Positions 1 through 9,459 are shown, counted from the stretch's first letter. The stretch: DNA of 64,000 nt from Streptomyces sp. NBC_01754 (GCF_035918015.1 NZ_CP109132.1:3162001-3226000); one strand, 5' to 3'. Program-made: numbers and translations. Notes: generated by a model not told the origin, from the sequence alone.

Positions 1-60
1 GGCGAGGCGGGCGGGACGGTCCCTCGCGTCGAGGGGCTCCCTGGAAGCTGATGTGTTCAT
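1..60 (-). CDS. Possible 5' end of a gene leaving the window on the left
   Basis: An ATG at 60 on the minus strand opens a frame that stays open to base 1, giving a 20-residue start with no recognisable motif. A GGAAGG stretch lies about 11 bases upstream. The next 200 bases carry no other gene, so a divergent promoter region between 61 and 257 is plausible. The product cannot be assigned from so little, and this may be no gene at all. Confidence 0.25.
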   Translation of the reverse strand, partial: MNTSASREPLDARDRPARLA

Positions 61-257
61 GCGGCTGCGGCCTTCCGTTCCAGTCCGCGGGGGGTACCGG
101 ACGATTTTCCTGAATGCTACGCCAGCACCCCACCGGCGGCCCCGGCTGTCCACAGCCTGTGGGTAACTTCGCGTGGTGACCTCACCCCGCATGTACCGTG
201 ACGCCGGACGGCCGGGCGGACGGTCACGGCGGACGGAACGGGGAGGGTGATCGTCGC

Positions 258-1403
258 ATGGGAGACACCGGGGAACAGAGGCAGCGGCACCGCCGGCTGA
301 CGGCGTGGCACCGGGCGGAGAAGGTCCTGTCCCGGTCCTCCTCGAACCACACCCTGGCCGAGCGGCTGGCCGCCCTGGCCGCCGACGCCGGGACGGTCCA
401 CGACCTGGGCGAGTGGACGGACACGTACGGCGGCGGTGTCGTCGCCGAGGTGGAGCGCCGCACCGCGAACCTCCTGGACATGGAGGACGCCGCGTTCTTC
501 CCGACCGGGACCATGGCGCAGCAGGTCGCGCTGCGCTGCTGGGCGGGCCGTACGGGCAACCCGGTCGTGGCACTGCACCCGCTCTCCCACCCCGAGGTGC
601 ACGAACGGGACGCGCTCGGCTCGGTCAGCGGGCTGCGCACGGCGCACCCGACGTCCGAGCCCCGGCTGCCCACCGCCGAGGAGGTCCGGGACCTCCCCGA
701 GCCCTTCGGCACCCTGATGCTGGAGCTGCCGCTGCGCGACGCAGGTTTCGTCCTGCCCGCCTGGGAGGAGCTGGAGGCGGTCGTGGCGGCCGCCCGGGAC
801 CGGGACGCCGTGGTCCATCTGGACGGGGCCCGGCTGTGGGAGTGCGGCCCGCACCTCGGGCGGAGCCTGCCGGAGATCACCGCGCTCGCGGACAGCGTGT
901 ACGTGTCCTTCTACAAGTCGCTGGACGGGCTGTCCGGCGCGGCGCTCGCCGGACCCGCCACGCTGGTCGAGGAGGCCCGGACCTGGCGCCACCGGTACGG
1001 CGGACAGCTCTACCAGCAGTACCCGGCCGCGCTCTCCGCCCTGCTGGGCCTGGAGCGGGAACTGCCGAGGCTGCCGTCGTACGTGGAGCACGCGAAGCTG
1101 GTCGCCGGGACGCTGGCGGAGGGCTTCGCCGGCTCCGGGATGCCGTGGTCCCGGGTGTATCCCGCACCGCCGCACACGCACCAGTTCCAGGTGTGGCTGC
1201 CGTACGCCACCGAGGTGCTGGACGAGGCGTCCCTGCGGCTCGCGGAGGAGACGGGCGTAGCGCTCTTCGGCCTCTGGTCCCGGGCGCCCGCGGGACCGCC
1301 CGGCGTCTCGGTCACCGAGGTGACGGTGGCGTCCGCCGGGCTGGAGTGGACGGCCGGTGACGTACGGGACGCGGTGGCGGGTTTCGTGGAGCGGCTGACC
1401 TGA
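258..1403 (+). CDS. Threonine aldolase-like PLP-dependent beta-eliminating lyase
   Basis: 381 residues, PLP fold type I. The DGARLW motif (Asp that contacts the PLP ring nitrogen) and the SFYKSLDG motif, whose Lys is the expected Schiff-base residue near position 220, match the low-specificity threonine aldolase family. That family cleaves beta-hydroxy amino acids to glycine plus an aldehyde in the cytosol. The ATG at 258 was chosen because GGGAGG lies 10-12 bases upstream; an in-frame start at 198 has no ribosome site. It is a lone gene facing the convergent small gene at 1492. Tryptophanase-like beta-lyases share the fold, so the exact substrate is inferred. Confidence 0.85.
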   Translation: MGDTGEQRQRHRRLTAWHRAEKVLSRSSSNHTLAERLAALAADAGTVHDLGEWTDTYGGGVVAEVERRTANLLDMEDAAFFPTGTMAQQVALRCWAGRTGNPVVALHPLSHPEVHERDALGSVSGLRTAHPTSEPRLPTAEEVRDLPEPFGTLMLELPLRDAGFVLPAWEELEAVVAAARDRDAVVHLDGARLWECGPHLGRSLPEITALADSVYVSFYKSLDGLSGAALAGPATLVEEARTWRHRYGGQLYQQYPAALSALLGLERELPRLPSYVEHAKLVAGTLAEGFAGSGMPWSRVYPAPPHTHQFQVWLPYATEVLDEASLRLAEETGVALFGLWSRAPAGPPGVSVTEVTVASAGLEWTAGDVRDAVAGFVERLT

Positions 1404-1453
1404 CGGGACGACCGGGCCCGGGGAGCCCGTCCGCCCCGCCCCGGGCACCCCTT

Positions 1454-1486
1454 GGCGCCCGCCCGGCAGATGGGCGGGCCGGCGCC
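1454..1486. terminator. Probable bidirectional terminator hairpin
   Basis: GGCGCC-CGCCC pairs with GGGCG and GGCGCC across a 7-base loop, with a 4-base bulge in the 3' arm. It lies between two convergent genes and has no U tract, as is common in high-GC actinomycetes. Confidence 0.4.
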
Positions 1487-1491
1487 TCTTC

Positions 1492-1701
1492 TCAGCCCCG
1501 CGGCCGCCCCCGCCCGGCTCGCGGCCGGCTCTTCGACGGCGGGCCGGGACCGGCCGCGAGCCGGGCGCGGAGGCGTCCTCGGAGGTGTCCGCGCAGCTCG
1601 CGCAGGACCGCCCGGTCGTGGCGGCCGGGCAGCGGCGGCGGGGCCTCGCCGTGCTGTGCCGCGCGGTAGCTGTCGAGTATCTGCTGCTGAACGACGTCCA
1701 T
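1492..1701 (-). CDS. Small basic conserved-type protein, function unknown
   Basis: 69 residues starting MDVVQQQILDSYRAAQHGE, then a proline-rich stretch, and an Arg-rich C-terminal half of low complexity. GGAG sits just before the ATG, with unusually short spacing. The start of the protein resembles short Streptomyces proteins I have seen annotated as hypothetical, but I do not know a function. It is divergent from the ArsR-type gene at 1805, and the palindrome at 1740-1760 lies between them, so the two may share an operator. The Arg-rich tail could be partly a compositional artefact. Confidence 0.5.
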   Translation of the reverse strand: MDVVQQQILDSYRAAQHGEAPPPLPGRHDRAVLRELRGHLRGRLRARLAAGPGPPSKSRPRAGRGRPRG

Positions 1702-1739
1702 GTCTCCAGCCTGGCTCCGCGCCGGGCGGCCGTCCTGTG

Positions 1740-1760
1740 GATTGACGGCTCCCGTCAATC
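1740..1760. promoter_or_regulatory. Perfect palindrome, probable ArsR-family operator
   Basis: Arms GATTGACGG and CCGTCAATC flank a 3-base centre. It sits 45 bases upstream of the GTG start of the helix-turn-helix gene at 1805 and 38 bases upstream of the divergent small gene. A 9-bp perfect dyad in a divergent promoter next to a winged-helix regulator is the usual arrangement for autoregulation; binding is inferred. Confidence 0.6.
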
Positions 1761-1804
1761 GGGAGGGCCCCTCGTCCGCGTACCCCCACCATGGAGGGGT
1801 GAGC

Positions 1805-2902
1805 GTGCACATCGACATCGCGGGCCTGAGCCCCGAGCGCATAGTCTTCGAGACCTCTCCCCTGGCCGAGCTGGGCCTGGCCCTGCACGCCCTCTCCGAA
1901 CCGGGGCACCATCCCGGCCTGCACGGCTGGGCGACCGCCACGGCCGCCGCGCTGGAGCCGGACCTCGCGGACCGGCTGCACGAGGCGGACTTCCTCTGGC
2001 GGAGCACCTTCTCCGACATCTTCCTGCCGTTCGCCGGGGTCCACGGCGGCGACGGCGGGGCCGGGGCGACCCTCGCCGAGGACCTGGACATCCTGGACCG
2101 GCTCGACGACGAGCGGTTCGTGCTCGCCGCCCTGGAGTTCACCTGCGCGCTGTATTCGGCGGGCGGGCCGTCCCCGCTCACCGACGGCAGGACGCGGAAC
2201 CGCGTACTGGACCTCGCGGCGGCCCGGGGGCCGAAGCAGATGGAGTTCAGCAAGCAGCTCCTCGCCGACCCCGGCTCGATGCGCGGCTGGCTGCGGCGCC
2301 TCTTCGAGGACTGTGACACGGCCTTCTTCGCCGCCACCTGGCAGCGCGTCCAGGTCCAGCTGGCCGCCGACGCCCGGCACAAGACGGAGGTGCTGCGGCA
2401 CAAGGGCGTCGCCGCGGCGCTGGCCGCGGCCTCCGCGGCCCTGTCGCTGGACGAGGAAGCCGGCCGGATCGACATCGACAAGCTGTCGGAGGGCAGCGCC
2501 GACGCCACCGGGCGGGGCCTCACCCTCGTCCCGACCAGCTTCGGCTGGCCGCACCTCCAGGTGCTGTACGCCCCGGGCTGGCGTCCGGTGATCCACTACC
2601 CGGTGCTCCGCCCCGAGCTGCCCTCCCCCGCCTCCGTCGAACTGCTCCAGCTCCGCCTGGAGGCCCTGGCCCACCCGTTGCGGATGCGTATGTGCCGCAA
2701 CCTCGCCCGCTCCCCTTACACCACGGGCGAGCTCGCCGACTCGCACGGCGTCACGGCGCCCGAGGTGTCCCGGCACCTGTCGGTGCTCAAGAGGGCCGGT
2801 CTGATCACCACCCGCCGGCGCGGCCGGTACGTCCTGCACTCCCTGGACCTGACCGTGGTGGCGCGGCTGGGCAGCGACTTCCTGGAGGGCGTCCTGCGCT
2901 GA
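1805..2902 (+). CDS. ArsR-type winged-helix transcriptional regulator with large N-terminal domain
   Basis: 365 residues. Roughly the first 270 form an alpha-rich domain of unknown ligand (the DUF5937-like type in actinomycetes). The last 85 or so are a typical ArsR helix-turn-helix: HPLRMRMCRNLARSPYTTGE, then VTAPEVSRHLSVLKRAGLI as the recognition region, then a RRGRYVLHSL wing. The GTG at 1805 follows GGAGGGG by 5 bases; an earlier ATG at 1700 lies upstream of the palindrome and lacks a ribosome site. No metal-binding CxC motif is present, so this is not a classical arsenic sensor. Confidence 0.8.
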   Translation: MHIDIAGLSPERIVFETSPLAELGLALHALSEPGHHPGLHGWATATAAALEPDLADRLHEADFLWRSTFSDIFLPFAGVHGGDGGAGATLAEDLDILDRLDDERFVLAALEFTCALYSAGGPSPLTDGRTRNRVLDLAAARGPKQMEFSKQLLADPGSMRGWLRRLFEDCDTAFFAATWQRVQVQLAADARHKTEVLRHKGVAAALAAASAALSLDEEAGRIDIDKLSEGSADATGRGLTLVPTSFGWPHLQVLYAPGWRPVIHYPVLRPELPSPASVELLQLRLEALAHPLRMRMCRNLARSPYTTGELADSHGVTAPEVSRHLSVLKRAGLITTRRRGRYVLHSLDLTVVARLGSDFLEGVLR

Positions 2903-2920
2903 GCGGGCTTCTCAGCCGGT

Positions 2921-2950
2921 GCGGATGTGCCTGACGCGGATGTGCCTGAC
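2921..2950. repeat. Two tandem copies of a 15-bp unit
   Basis: GCGGATGTGCCTGAC occurs twice with no spacer, directly after the regulator stop. It lies in the 200-base gap between convergent genes, in which I see no gene. Possibly replication slippage. Confidence 0.7.
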
Positions 2951-3103
2951 GCCGTCCCGGGTACGCCGTAGCCGGTGCGGGCCGGAACCGACGTGCCCGG
3001 GGGCGCACACCACGCTCCCGGGGAGTCGCCGGCGCGGCTCGTGGGCGGTCCGGGTGCTCCCGCCGCCGGACGGCCCCTTGCCCGACAGGCGGCGTCCCAC
3101 CGG

Positions 3104-3778
3104 TCAGCCCGCCTGTCCCCCGGCCCTGACCAGCCCGGACTCGTACGCGAGGACGACCACCTGGACGCGGTCGCGCAGGCCCAGCTTGGTCAGGATGCGG
3201 CCCACGTGCGTCTTCACGGTCGCCTCGGACAGCACCAGACGCCCCGCGATCTCGCCGTTCGACAGGCCCTGGGCGACCAGCAGCATCACCTCGCGCTCGC
3301 GCTCGGTCAGCCGGTCGATGTGCTTGTGCCGCGGTTCCCTGGCGCTGCTCGGCAGCATCGGGGAGAACCGGTCGAGCAGCCTGCGGGTCGTGGACGGGGC
3401 CACCACGGCGTCACCACTGTGCACGGAGCGGATCGCGGAGAGCAGTTCGCCGGGCGGGACGTCCTTGAGCATGAAGCCGCTCGCGCCCGCCTTGAGCCCG
3501 GAGAAGGCGTACTCGTCCAGGTCGAAGGTGGTCAGGATCAGCACCTTCGGCGGATCGGTCCGGGCGCAGATGCGCCGGGTCGCCTCGACGCCGTCCAGCC
3601 GCGGCATGCGTACGTCCATCAGCACCACGTCCACGGCCGCCGACCGCAGGACGTCGATCGCCTCCTGGCCGTCGCCCGCCTCCGCGACGACCTCCATGTC
3701 CGGCTGGGCCGCGAGCACCATCCGGAAGCCGGTGCGCAGCAGCACCTGGTCGTCGACGAGCATTACGCGGATCGCCAT
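3104..3778 (-). CDS. NarL/LuxR-family response regulator
   Basis: 224 residues. Receiver domain (about 1-120) with acidic pocket VDDQ, phosphoacceptor Asp in VVLMDVRMPRLDG and conserved Lys in MLKDV. C-terminal LuxR helix-turn-helix (about 150-215) with LTEREREVMLLVAQGLSNGEIAGRL. The start MAIRVMLVDD matches the family. An alternative GTG at 3844 would overlap the kinase stop by 4 bases (GTGA) and add 22 residues; translational coupling keeps that possibility open. It is downstream of, and pairs with, the histidine kinase at 3841. Confidence 0.93.
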   Translation of the reverse strand: MAIRVMLVDDQVLLRTGFRMVLAAQPDMEVVAEAGDGQEAIDVLRSAAVDVVLMDVRMPRLDGVEATRRICARTDPPKVLILTTFDLDEYAFSGLKAGASGFMLKDVPPGELLSAIRSVHSGDAVVAPSTTRRLLDRFSPMLPSSAREPRHKHIDRLTEREREVMLLVAQGLSNGEIAGRLVLSEATVKTHVGRILTKLGLRDRVQVVVLAYESGLVRAGGQAG

Positions 3779-3840
3779 GAGGGGCCGTCCTGTCCTTGGT
3801 TCGTTGAGGTCACCGGACCGCTCCCACCGGCCTCGGGTCG

Positions 3841-5046
3841 TCACTTGTTCGCGGGCTTGAGGGGCAGCAGCGCGCTGATCCGGAAGCCGCCGCCCGGGCG
3901 TGGGCCCGCGTCCAGCGTGCCGCCCACCATGCCGACCCGCTCCCGCATACCGATCATGCCGTGCCCCGCGCCGTCCGCCCCGCCGTCCGCGTACAGCTCG
4001 TGGGAGGCGCCGCGGCCGTCGTCCTCGACCAGCAGCCCGAGCCCGTCGTCGAAGTACACCAGCCGCACACTGGCCCCGGCGTCCGGGCCGCCGTGCTTGC
4101 GGGTGTTGGTGAGGGCCTCCTGCACGATGCGGTACGCGGTCAGCTCGACCCCGCTCGGCAGCGGCCGCGGTGTCCCCTCGATCCTGAAGTCCACCGCCAG
4201 GCCCGTCTCCCTGACCTTGCCGACGAGCTCCTCGATCTGCTCGACGTCGGGCTGGGGCACGTACTCGCCGCTCTCCGGGTCGTCACCGGTCCGCAGCACG
4301 CCGAGCAGCCGCCGCATCTCGGCGAGCGCCTGGCGGCCGGTGCCGGAGATGGTCTCCAGGGCCTGCCGTGCCTGCTCGGGCGAGGTCTCCATGACGTAGG
4401 CGGCGCCGTCGGCCTGCACCACCATCACCGAGACGTTGTGCGCGACGACGTCGTGCAGTTCCCGGGCGATACGGGCGCGCTCGGCCGCCACGGCGACCTT
4501 GGACTGCGCCTCGCGTTCCCGCTCCAGCCGGGCGGCCCGCTCCTCCAGCTGGCTGAAGTAGGCCCGCCGGGTGCGTACCGAGTCCCCCAGCACCCAGGCC
4601 AGGACGAACGGCACGGTGATCACCATGACGACGAAGACCTCCTGCGGCCAGCCGTCCACCGCCGTCTCCTGCGGCCAGCGCAGCCGCGAGAGCCCCGCCG
4701 CGGACAGGCTGCACACCAGGGCAAGCCGGGACGCCCACCGCTCCCCGGCGGAGGCCACGGTGTAGGTGATCATCAGCAGGGCGAAGTCGGCCACGTCCGG
4801 CCGTACCCCGGCGAACAGTTGGGCCACGCCCATCCCGATCGCGACCAGCAGCATCTTCTCCGGCGCCCGCCGGCGCAGCGCCACCACCGCGCACAGGCCG
4901 ACGGCGATCGGCACGGCGGTGACACGCGCCCGGCCGCCGGCCTGGTCCCCCACGATGGACATGCCGGAGAGCCCGAGGAGTACGACAGCCCAGAAGGTGT
5001 CGACGCCCGTCGGGTGTCTGCGGATGAAATCGTAGAGACGCTGCAC
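3841..5046 (-). CDS. NarL-type two-component sensor histidine kinase
   Basis: 401 residues. Several hydrophobic segments (about 15-160) form a membrane sensor part with no large extracytoplasmic domain. A coiled linker follows, then the HisKA_3 dimerisation helix with phosphorylatable His in [16 protein letters not shown], then a HATPase_c domain with [12 protein letters not shown] (N box) and VEDDGRG (G box). A GTG start is used. Cognate partner of the response regulator. The stimulus is unknown, but the short membrane sensor suggests cell-envelope sensing. Confidence 0.92.
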   Translation of the reverse strand: MQRLYDFIRRHPTGVDTFWAVVLLGLSGMSIVGDQAGGRARVTAVPIAVGLCAVVALRRRAPEKMLLVAIGMGVAQLFAGVRPDVADFALLMITYTVASAGERWASRLALVCSLSAAGLSRLRWPQETAVDGWPQEVFVVMVITVPFVLAWVLGDSVRTRRAYFSQLEERAARLEREREAQSKVAVAAERARIARELHDVVAHNVSVMVVQADGAAYVMETSPEQARQALETISGTGRQALAEMRRLLGVLRTGDDPESGEYVPQPDVEQIEELVGKVRETGLAVDFRIEGTPRPLPSGVELTAYRIVQEALTNTRKHGGPDAGASVRLVYFDDGLGLLVEDDGRGASHELYADGGADGAGHGMIGMRERVGMVGGTLDAGPRPGGGFRISALLPLKPANK

Positions 5047-5142
5047 GTTACCCAGCGTAGGGACAGCGGATCGTCGACCGGGTCAGCCCAAGGGCCGATC
5101 CGGGTCCTGGGACCGTACTCCCCAAGGTGGAGACTTGCCTAC

Positions 5143-6171
5143 ATGACGGATGACTGGTGCGGCTGGCGGGAAGCCGCTCGGACCGCTTTGTACGGGGACG
5201 GGGGGTTCTACCGCCGTCCGGAAGGGCCCGCCGGCCACTTCCGGACCTCGGTGCACGCGTCCGGACTGTTCGCCTCCGCCGTCGCCCGGCTGCTGGTCCG
5301 CACGGCCCGTGAGCTGGGAGGCGACACGGTCGATCTGGTGGACGTGGGCGCGGGCCGGGGCGAGCTGCTGACCGGCGTACTCGCGGCGCTGCCGGCCCAG
5401 GACCCCTCGCTCACCGTGCGGGCGTACGCCGTGGAGCTCGCCCCCCGTCCGCCGGGTCTCCGCCCCGACATCGCGTGGGGCACCGGGATCCCGCAGGGGA
5501 TCCGGGGCCTGCTGTTCGCCAACGAGTGGCTGGACAACGTCCCCGTGGACGTCGCCGAGGCCGACGCGGACGGGGTGGCCCGCCACGTCCTGGTCCGCCG
5601 CTCCGACGGGGCCGAGCGGCTGGGCGGTCCGGTGACGGGCGCGGACGCCCGGTGGCTGGAGCGCTGGTGGCCGCTGAGCCGTCCCGGCGACCGCGCGGAG
5701 ATCGGCCGCCCGCGCGACGAGGCCTGGGCCGGGGCGGTCGGCTCACTGGCGGGCGGGCTCGCGGTGGCGGTGGACTACGCCCATGTACGGGCGGCGAGGC
5801 CGCCGTTCGGGACGCTGACCGCCTTCCGGGCCGGGCACGAGGTGGAACCGGTGCCGGACGGCAGCCGCGACCTGACGGCGCACGTGGCGCTGGACGCGTG
5901 CGCGGCGGCCACGGCGTACCTCGGGGACGGCGTCGAACTGCTGGATCAGCGCACGGCCCTGCGGGAGCTGGGTGTCGGCGGTGAACGGCCGCCGCTCGCC
6001 CAGGCGTCCACCGACCCCGCCGGGTACGTCCGGGCGCTGGCCTCGACGGGCGAGGCGGCCGAGCTGACCGCCCGGGGCGGCCTGGGCGACTTCGGCTGGC
6101 TGCGGCAGTGGGTGGCTCCCGGAGTCCGCCCCTGCCCCGGTACGGCGCGGGAGGGATACTGTCGGGCATGA
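5143..6171 (+). CDS. MidA/NDUFAF7-type SAM-dependent protein arginine methyltransferase
   Basis: 342 residues of the COG1565/DUF185 family. SAM-binding motif I is [14 protein letters not shown] (about 66-80), the acidic post-I residue lies in YAVELAP, and the family motif is [11 protein letters not shown] (about 126-136). The mitochondrial homologue NDUFAF7 dimethylates an arginine of the NDUFS2 (NuoD-type) subunit of complex I. Here the stop codon overlaps the start of a NuoD paralogue (ATGA at 6168), so enzyme and presumed substrate are translationally coupled. AAGGTGGAG precedes the ATG by about 10 bases. The activity is inferred from the family and the context. Confidence 0.85.
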   Translation: MTDDWCGWREAARTALYGDGGFYRRPEGPAGHFRTSVHASGLFASAVARLLVRTARELGGDTVDLVDVGAGRGELLTGVLAALPAQDPSLTVRAYAVELAPRPPGLRPDIAWGTGIPQGIRGLLFANEWLDNVPVDVAEADADGVARHVLVRRSDGAERLGGPVTGADARWLERWWPLSRPGDRAEIGRPRDEAWAGAVGSLAGGLAVAVDYAHVRAARPPFGTLTAFRAGHEVEPVPDGSRDLTAHVALDACAAATAYLGDGVELLDQRTALRELGVGGERPPLAQASTDPAGYVRALASTGEAAELTARGGLGDFGWLRQWVAPGVRPCPGTAREGYCRA

Positions 6172-7310
6172 CGGAGACGACGGTCGGCATCGGCGGCGCG
6201 GCAGAGAGCACCGACATGGTGCTCAACATCGGTCCCCAGCACCCCTCCACGCACGGGGTGCTCCGGCTGCGGCTCGTGCTCGACGGGGAACGCGTCCGGC
6301 AGGCCGAACCGGTCATCGGGTACATGCACCGCGGCGCGGAGAAGCTCTTCGAGGCCCGTGACTACCGGCAGATCATCATGCTCGCCAACCGCCACGACTG
6401 GCTGTCGGCGTTCTCCAACGAACTCGGTGTCGTCATGGCCGTCGAGCGGATGCTCGGCATGGAGGTCCCCGAGCGCGCCGTCTGGACGCGGACGCTGCTG
6501 GCCGAGCTGAACCGGGTCCTGAACCACCTGATGTTCCTCGGCTCCTATCCGCTCGAACTCGGCGGGATCACCCCGATGTTCCACGCCTTCCGGGAGCGCG
6601 AGGAGCTCCAGGCCGTGATGGAGGAGGTCTCCGGCGGCCGGATGCACTACATGTTCAACCGGGTCGGCGGGCTGAAGGAGGACCTGCCCGCGGGCTGGCT
6701 CGGCCGGGCCCGGGACGCCGTCGCGTCGGTGCGTTCCCGGATGGACGTGTACGACCGGCTGGTCCTCGGCAACGAGATCTTCCGGGGCCGTACCCGGGGC
6801 GTCGGCGTGCTGTCCGCCGAGGCCGTGCACGGCTACGGGGTGTCCGGGCCGATCGCCCGTGCCTCGGGGGTCGACTTCGACCTGCGGCGCGACGAGCCGT
6901 ACCTGGCGTACGGGGAGCTGGCGGACACCCTGAAGGTCGTCACCCGGACCGAGGGGGACTGCCTGGCGCGCTTCGAGTGCCTGCTGGAACAGACGCACAA
7001 CGCGCTGGACCTGGCGGACGCCTGCCTGGACCGGATGGCGGACCTGCCGCCCGGACCCGTCAACCAGCGGCTGCCCAAGGTCCTGAAGGCACCGGAGGGG
7101 CACACCTACGCGTGGACCGAGAACCCGCTCGGCATCAACGGCTACTACCTGGTCTCCACGGGCGAGAAGACCCCGTACCGGCTGAAGCTGCGCTCCGCGT
7201 CGTACAACAACATCCAGGCGCTCGCCGAGCTCCTGCCGGGCACGCTCGTGGCCGACATGGTCGCGATCCTGGGCTCGCTCTTCTTCGTCGTCGGGGACAT
7301 CGACAAGTAG
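6168..7310 (+). CDS. NADH-quinone oxidoreductase subunit D paralogue (NuoD2-like)
   Basis: 380 residues, close to full NuoD length. The quinone-site region [13 protein letters not shown] (20-33) is intact, with the two conserved His at 25 and 29. The segment that in Thermus Nqo4 carries the quinone-binding Tyr87 (RMDY) reads NRHDW here, so the position aligned without gaps is Trp78. The methylatable Arg of mammalian NDUFS2 corresponds to Arg55 in GYMHRGAEK. No other nuo genes are adjacent, so this stand-alone subunit is not part of the main 14-gene operon. It may serve a variant complex or a hydrogenase-like module. Overlaps the methyltransferase gene. Confidence 0.88.
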   Translation: MTETTVGIGGAAESTDMVLNIGPQHPSTHGVLRLRLVLDGERVRQAEPVIGYMHRGAEKLFEARDYRQIIMLANRHDWLSAFSNELGVVMAVERMLGMEVPERAVWTRTLLAELNRVLNHLMFLGSYPLELGGITPMFHAFREREELQAVMEEVSGGRMHYMFNRVGGLKEDLPAGWLGRARDAVASVRSRMDVYDRLVLGNEIFRGRTRGVGVLSAEAVHGYGVSGPIARASGVDFDLRRDEPYLAYGELADTLKVVTRTEGDCLARFECLLEQTHNALDLADACLDRMADLPPGPVNQRLPKVLKAPEGHTYAWTENPLGINGYYLVSTGEKTPYRLKLRSASYNNIQALAELLPGTLVADMVAILGSLFFVVGDIDK

Positions 7311-7361
7311 CCGACGGGCAGCGGCGCCCGGGGCACCGGTGGCCCGGCGCCCCGGGGCGGG

Positions 7362-8378
7362 CTACGAGGAGACGGCGCTGCGCAGCGGGGCGACGTCCAG
7401 TTGCTCGGTCTCGTCGTGCGCGGTCAGGTCGATGACCTTCCCGACGGCACGGTTCTGCGCCGTGCCCGTGCGGTGCGCGGCCAGCGCCTCCTCGCCCACC
7501 ACGTCCGCGAGGTCCTCGTTCTGCACGGACTCGATCGCCGTGGCGCTCGCCTTCTGCGCACCGAAGAAGTCGAAGCTGCCCTGGGGGACGAGGTGCCGGC
7601 GCGCGGCGTACGGGACGACGGCCGAGGCGGCGGGCACGCCCCTGGGCGTACGCACCGGGGCGTGCGACGGCTGGGGCGCGGGGAGGGCTGCGGGCGTACG
7701 GCGGTCCTGCCGGTCCATCGGTCCGACGGCCGCCGCGGGCTTCCCCTTGGCGTCCTCACCCTCCTCGGCGCGCCCGGAGGAGAGGCCCTGACGGGCCGGC
7801 TCTGCGGTGCGGCGCGCCTCCTGGAGCGCCGCGTTGCGCGTCAGGTCCTCCAGCGCCTGGGCGGCACGCAGATACGCGCCCGGGGTGGGCGTGGACCGTG
7901 CGGCGGGGAGCTCCCGGGGGGTGGCCGCCTCGACGGCGAGCCGCCTGCGCCCTTCCAGGGCACTGGCCCGTTCGGTCTCGGCGGTGGCGTAGCGGCGCAG
8001 CAGGGCTGCGTGTTCACCACGCAGCCCGGCGAGCTCCACCCGCTTGCCGCGGAGCTTCGTCTCCAACCGGGCGCGCAGTTCGCGTGACTCCTCGAGGTCG
8101 GACTCGAGCTCGGCTATCCGCTCCTCGGTCTTCCAGCCGTCGCCGGCACGGGCACGGGTCAGCTCCGCGACCCGCAGCCCCGCCTCCCGGTCCCAGCTGC
8201 GCATCAGGAACGCGCCGGTCACCGCGGCGGCGGCGGCCGCGGCCACCAGACCGCGCTGAACGACGGGTTCCGCGGTCAGCCAGGCCGCAGCGGCACAGAC
8301 GACCGACACTCCGGCCACCACGGAGGGCGGCAGGATTCTGTGAAGGGGTGGCGAATGGCGGTGACGTCCTCGGGGCAT
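7362..8378 (-). CDS. Membrane-anchored coiled-coil protein, function unknown
   Basis: 338 residues. Basic N-terminus MPRGRHRHS, then two hydrophobic segments (about 15-35 and 45-65), a long charged coiled coil (about 70-150, rich in Glu/Arg/Leu heptads), a Pro/Ala-rich linker, and a conserved-looking acidic C-terminus beginning near SFDFFGAQK. This layout suggests a cytoplasmic stalk attached to the membrane. No enzymatic motif is visible. The ATG at 8378 is preferred over a GTG at 8408, though neither has a strong ribosome site. Convergent with the nuoD2-like gene. Confidence 0.75.
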   Translation of the reverse strand: MPRGRHRHSPPLHRILPPSVVAGVSVVCAAAAWLTAEPVVQRGLVAAAAAAAVTGAFLMRSWDREAGLRVAELTRARAGDGWKTEERIAELESDLEESRELRARLETKLRGKRVELAGLRGEHAALLRRYATAETERASALEGRRRLAVEAATPRELPAARSTPTPGAYLRAAQALEDLTRNAALQEARRTAEPARQGLSSGRAEEGEDAKGKPAAAVGPMDRQDRRTPAALPAPQPSHAPVRTPRGVPAASAVVPYAARRHLVPQGSFDFFGAQKASATAIESVQNEDLADVVGEEALAAHRTGTAQNRAVGKVIDLTAHDETEQLDVAPLRSAVSS

Positions 8379-8484
8379 GGCTCGAAATTTACCGTGCGTA
8401 CCCGCCACTTGGGAGGCCGCCCGGCAATCTGTTCCCCGCCGGTTACCTCCCGGCCTCCGCTATCGGCCTCCGCGGCGCCCTTTT

Positions 8485-9459
8485 CTACTTCTTGATCAGC
8501 CCCTTCGAGAGCAGATACTCCTGGGCCGCGTCGGCGGGCTTGGCGCGCTCCGCGTCGACCTTGCGGTTCAGTTCCGCGAGATCCTCGGTGGTGAGTACGC
8601 CGGTGAGCTTCCCGAGCGCGTCGGCGATCTCCTGTGCGCCGGCGTCCTTCGCATTGAGCACCGGCAGGACGTTGTCCGCGTTCTGCAACTTCTTGTCGTC
8701 GTCCAGGAAGACCAGCCCGTCCAGTACCGCGTCCGTGGTGGTCGTCAGGACCAACTGGTCCGTGCCGTCCCTCACCGCCTGCTTGGACTGCGGAGTCCCC
8801 ACGCCCTTGGGATCGATGCCCGCGACGTCGATGCCGTACGTCTTCTTCAGGCCGGGTGCGCAGAACGGGCGGATCTCGCACTCGTCACCGGCCGCGATCC
8901 TCACCTTGATCTTCGAGCGGCCCAGATCGGAAAGCGTCTCCAGCTCGTTCTTCTCGGCGAATTCCTTCGAGACCGCGAAGGCGTTCTGGTCGACGGCCTC
9001 GCCCGCCGGGAGCACCTTCAGCCCGAGCGGGGCCGCGAGCTTCTCCAACGCGGCCACGGTGGCCGCCGTGTCTCCGGAGGCGACCGGGTTCGCCTCGGCC
9101 TCGGCGGCACCGTTGACCTTGGCGTTGAGGAATTCCGCGATGGTCGCTGCGTATTCCGGGACGACGTCTATCTCGCCCTTCTCCAGGGAGGGTTCGTAGA
9201 GTTCGCGGTTCTTCACCGTGGTGACCGAGGTGCTGTACCCGGCATCGTCCAGGACCTGTGCGTAGAGCTCCGCGAGCACCTTGGACTCGGTGAACGCGGC
9301 GGCGCCCACGACGAGCGAGCCCTTCTTCGCGTCGCCGCCCGAGGCGCCGCCGGAGCCGCCCTTCTCCTGCTCCAGGCTGTCGCCGCCGCAGGCCGCGAGC
9401 GACCCGGCCAGGGCGAGCACCGAGAGGAGCGCACCGGCTGTGCGCGAGGTCCTGCTCAT
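8485..9459 (-). CDS. Glycine betaine/choline-type ABC transporter substrate-binding lipoprotein
   Basis: 324 residues. Signal peptide with lipobox LAAC (about 21-24), then an OpuAC-like domain: VVGAAAFTESKVLAELYAQVL and VVPEYAATIAEFLNA are characteristic of the osmoprotectant (ProX/OpuCC) family. The protein is expected outside the membrane, handing quaternary amines to the two permeases encoded upstream. GGAGAA lies 9 bases before the ATG. Third gene of the minus-strand operon; the ATPase gene is divergent at 11028. Confidence 0.92.
   Translation of the reverse strand: MSRTSRTAGALLSVLALAGSLAACGGDSLEQEKGGSGGASGGDAKKGSLVVGAAAFTESKVLAELYAQVLDDAGYSTSVTTVKNRELYEPSLEKGEIDVVPEYAATIAEFLNAKVNGAAEAEANPVASGDTAATVAALEKLAAPLGLKVLPAGEAVDQNAFAVSKEFAEKNELETLSDLGRSKIKVRIAAGDECEIRPFCAPGLKKTYGIDVAGIDPKGVGTPQSKQAVRDGTDQLVLTTTTDAVLDGLVFLDDDKKLQNADNVLPVLNAKDAGAQEIADALGKLTGVLTTEDLAELNRKVDAERAKPADAAQEYLLSKGLIKK

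Noticed and set aside
1010..2839. Very long open frames on the strand opposite real genes (for example 1010-2839, 13505-15472, 40093-41778)
   Set aside because: High GC makes stop codons rare in shadow frames. These frames have repetitive Arg/Gly/Pro-rich translations and no domain motifs, while the opposite strand carries recognised proteins.
3779..3844. GTG at 3844 as start of the response regulator
   Set aside because: It gives a GTGA overlap with the kinase stop, which is attractive, but adds 22 residues before the universal receiver start; kept only as an alternative.
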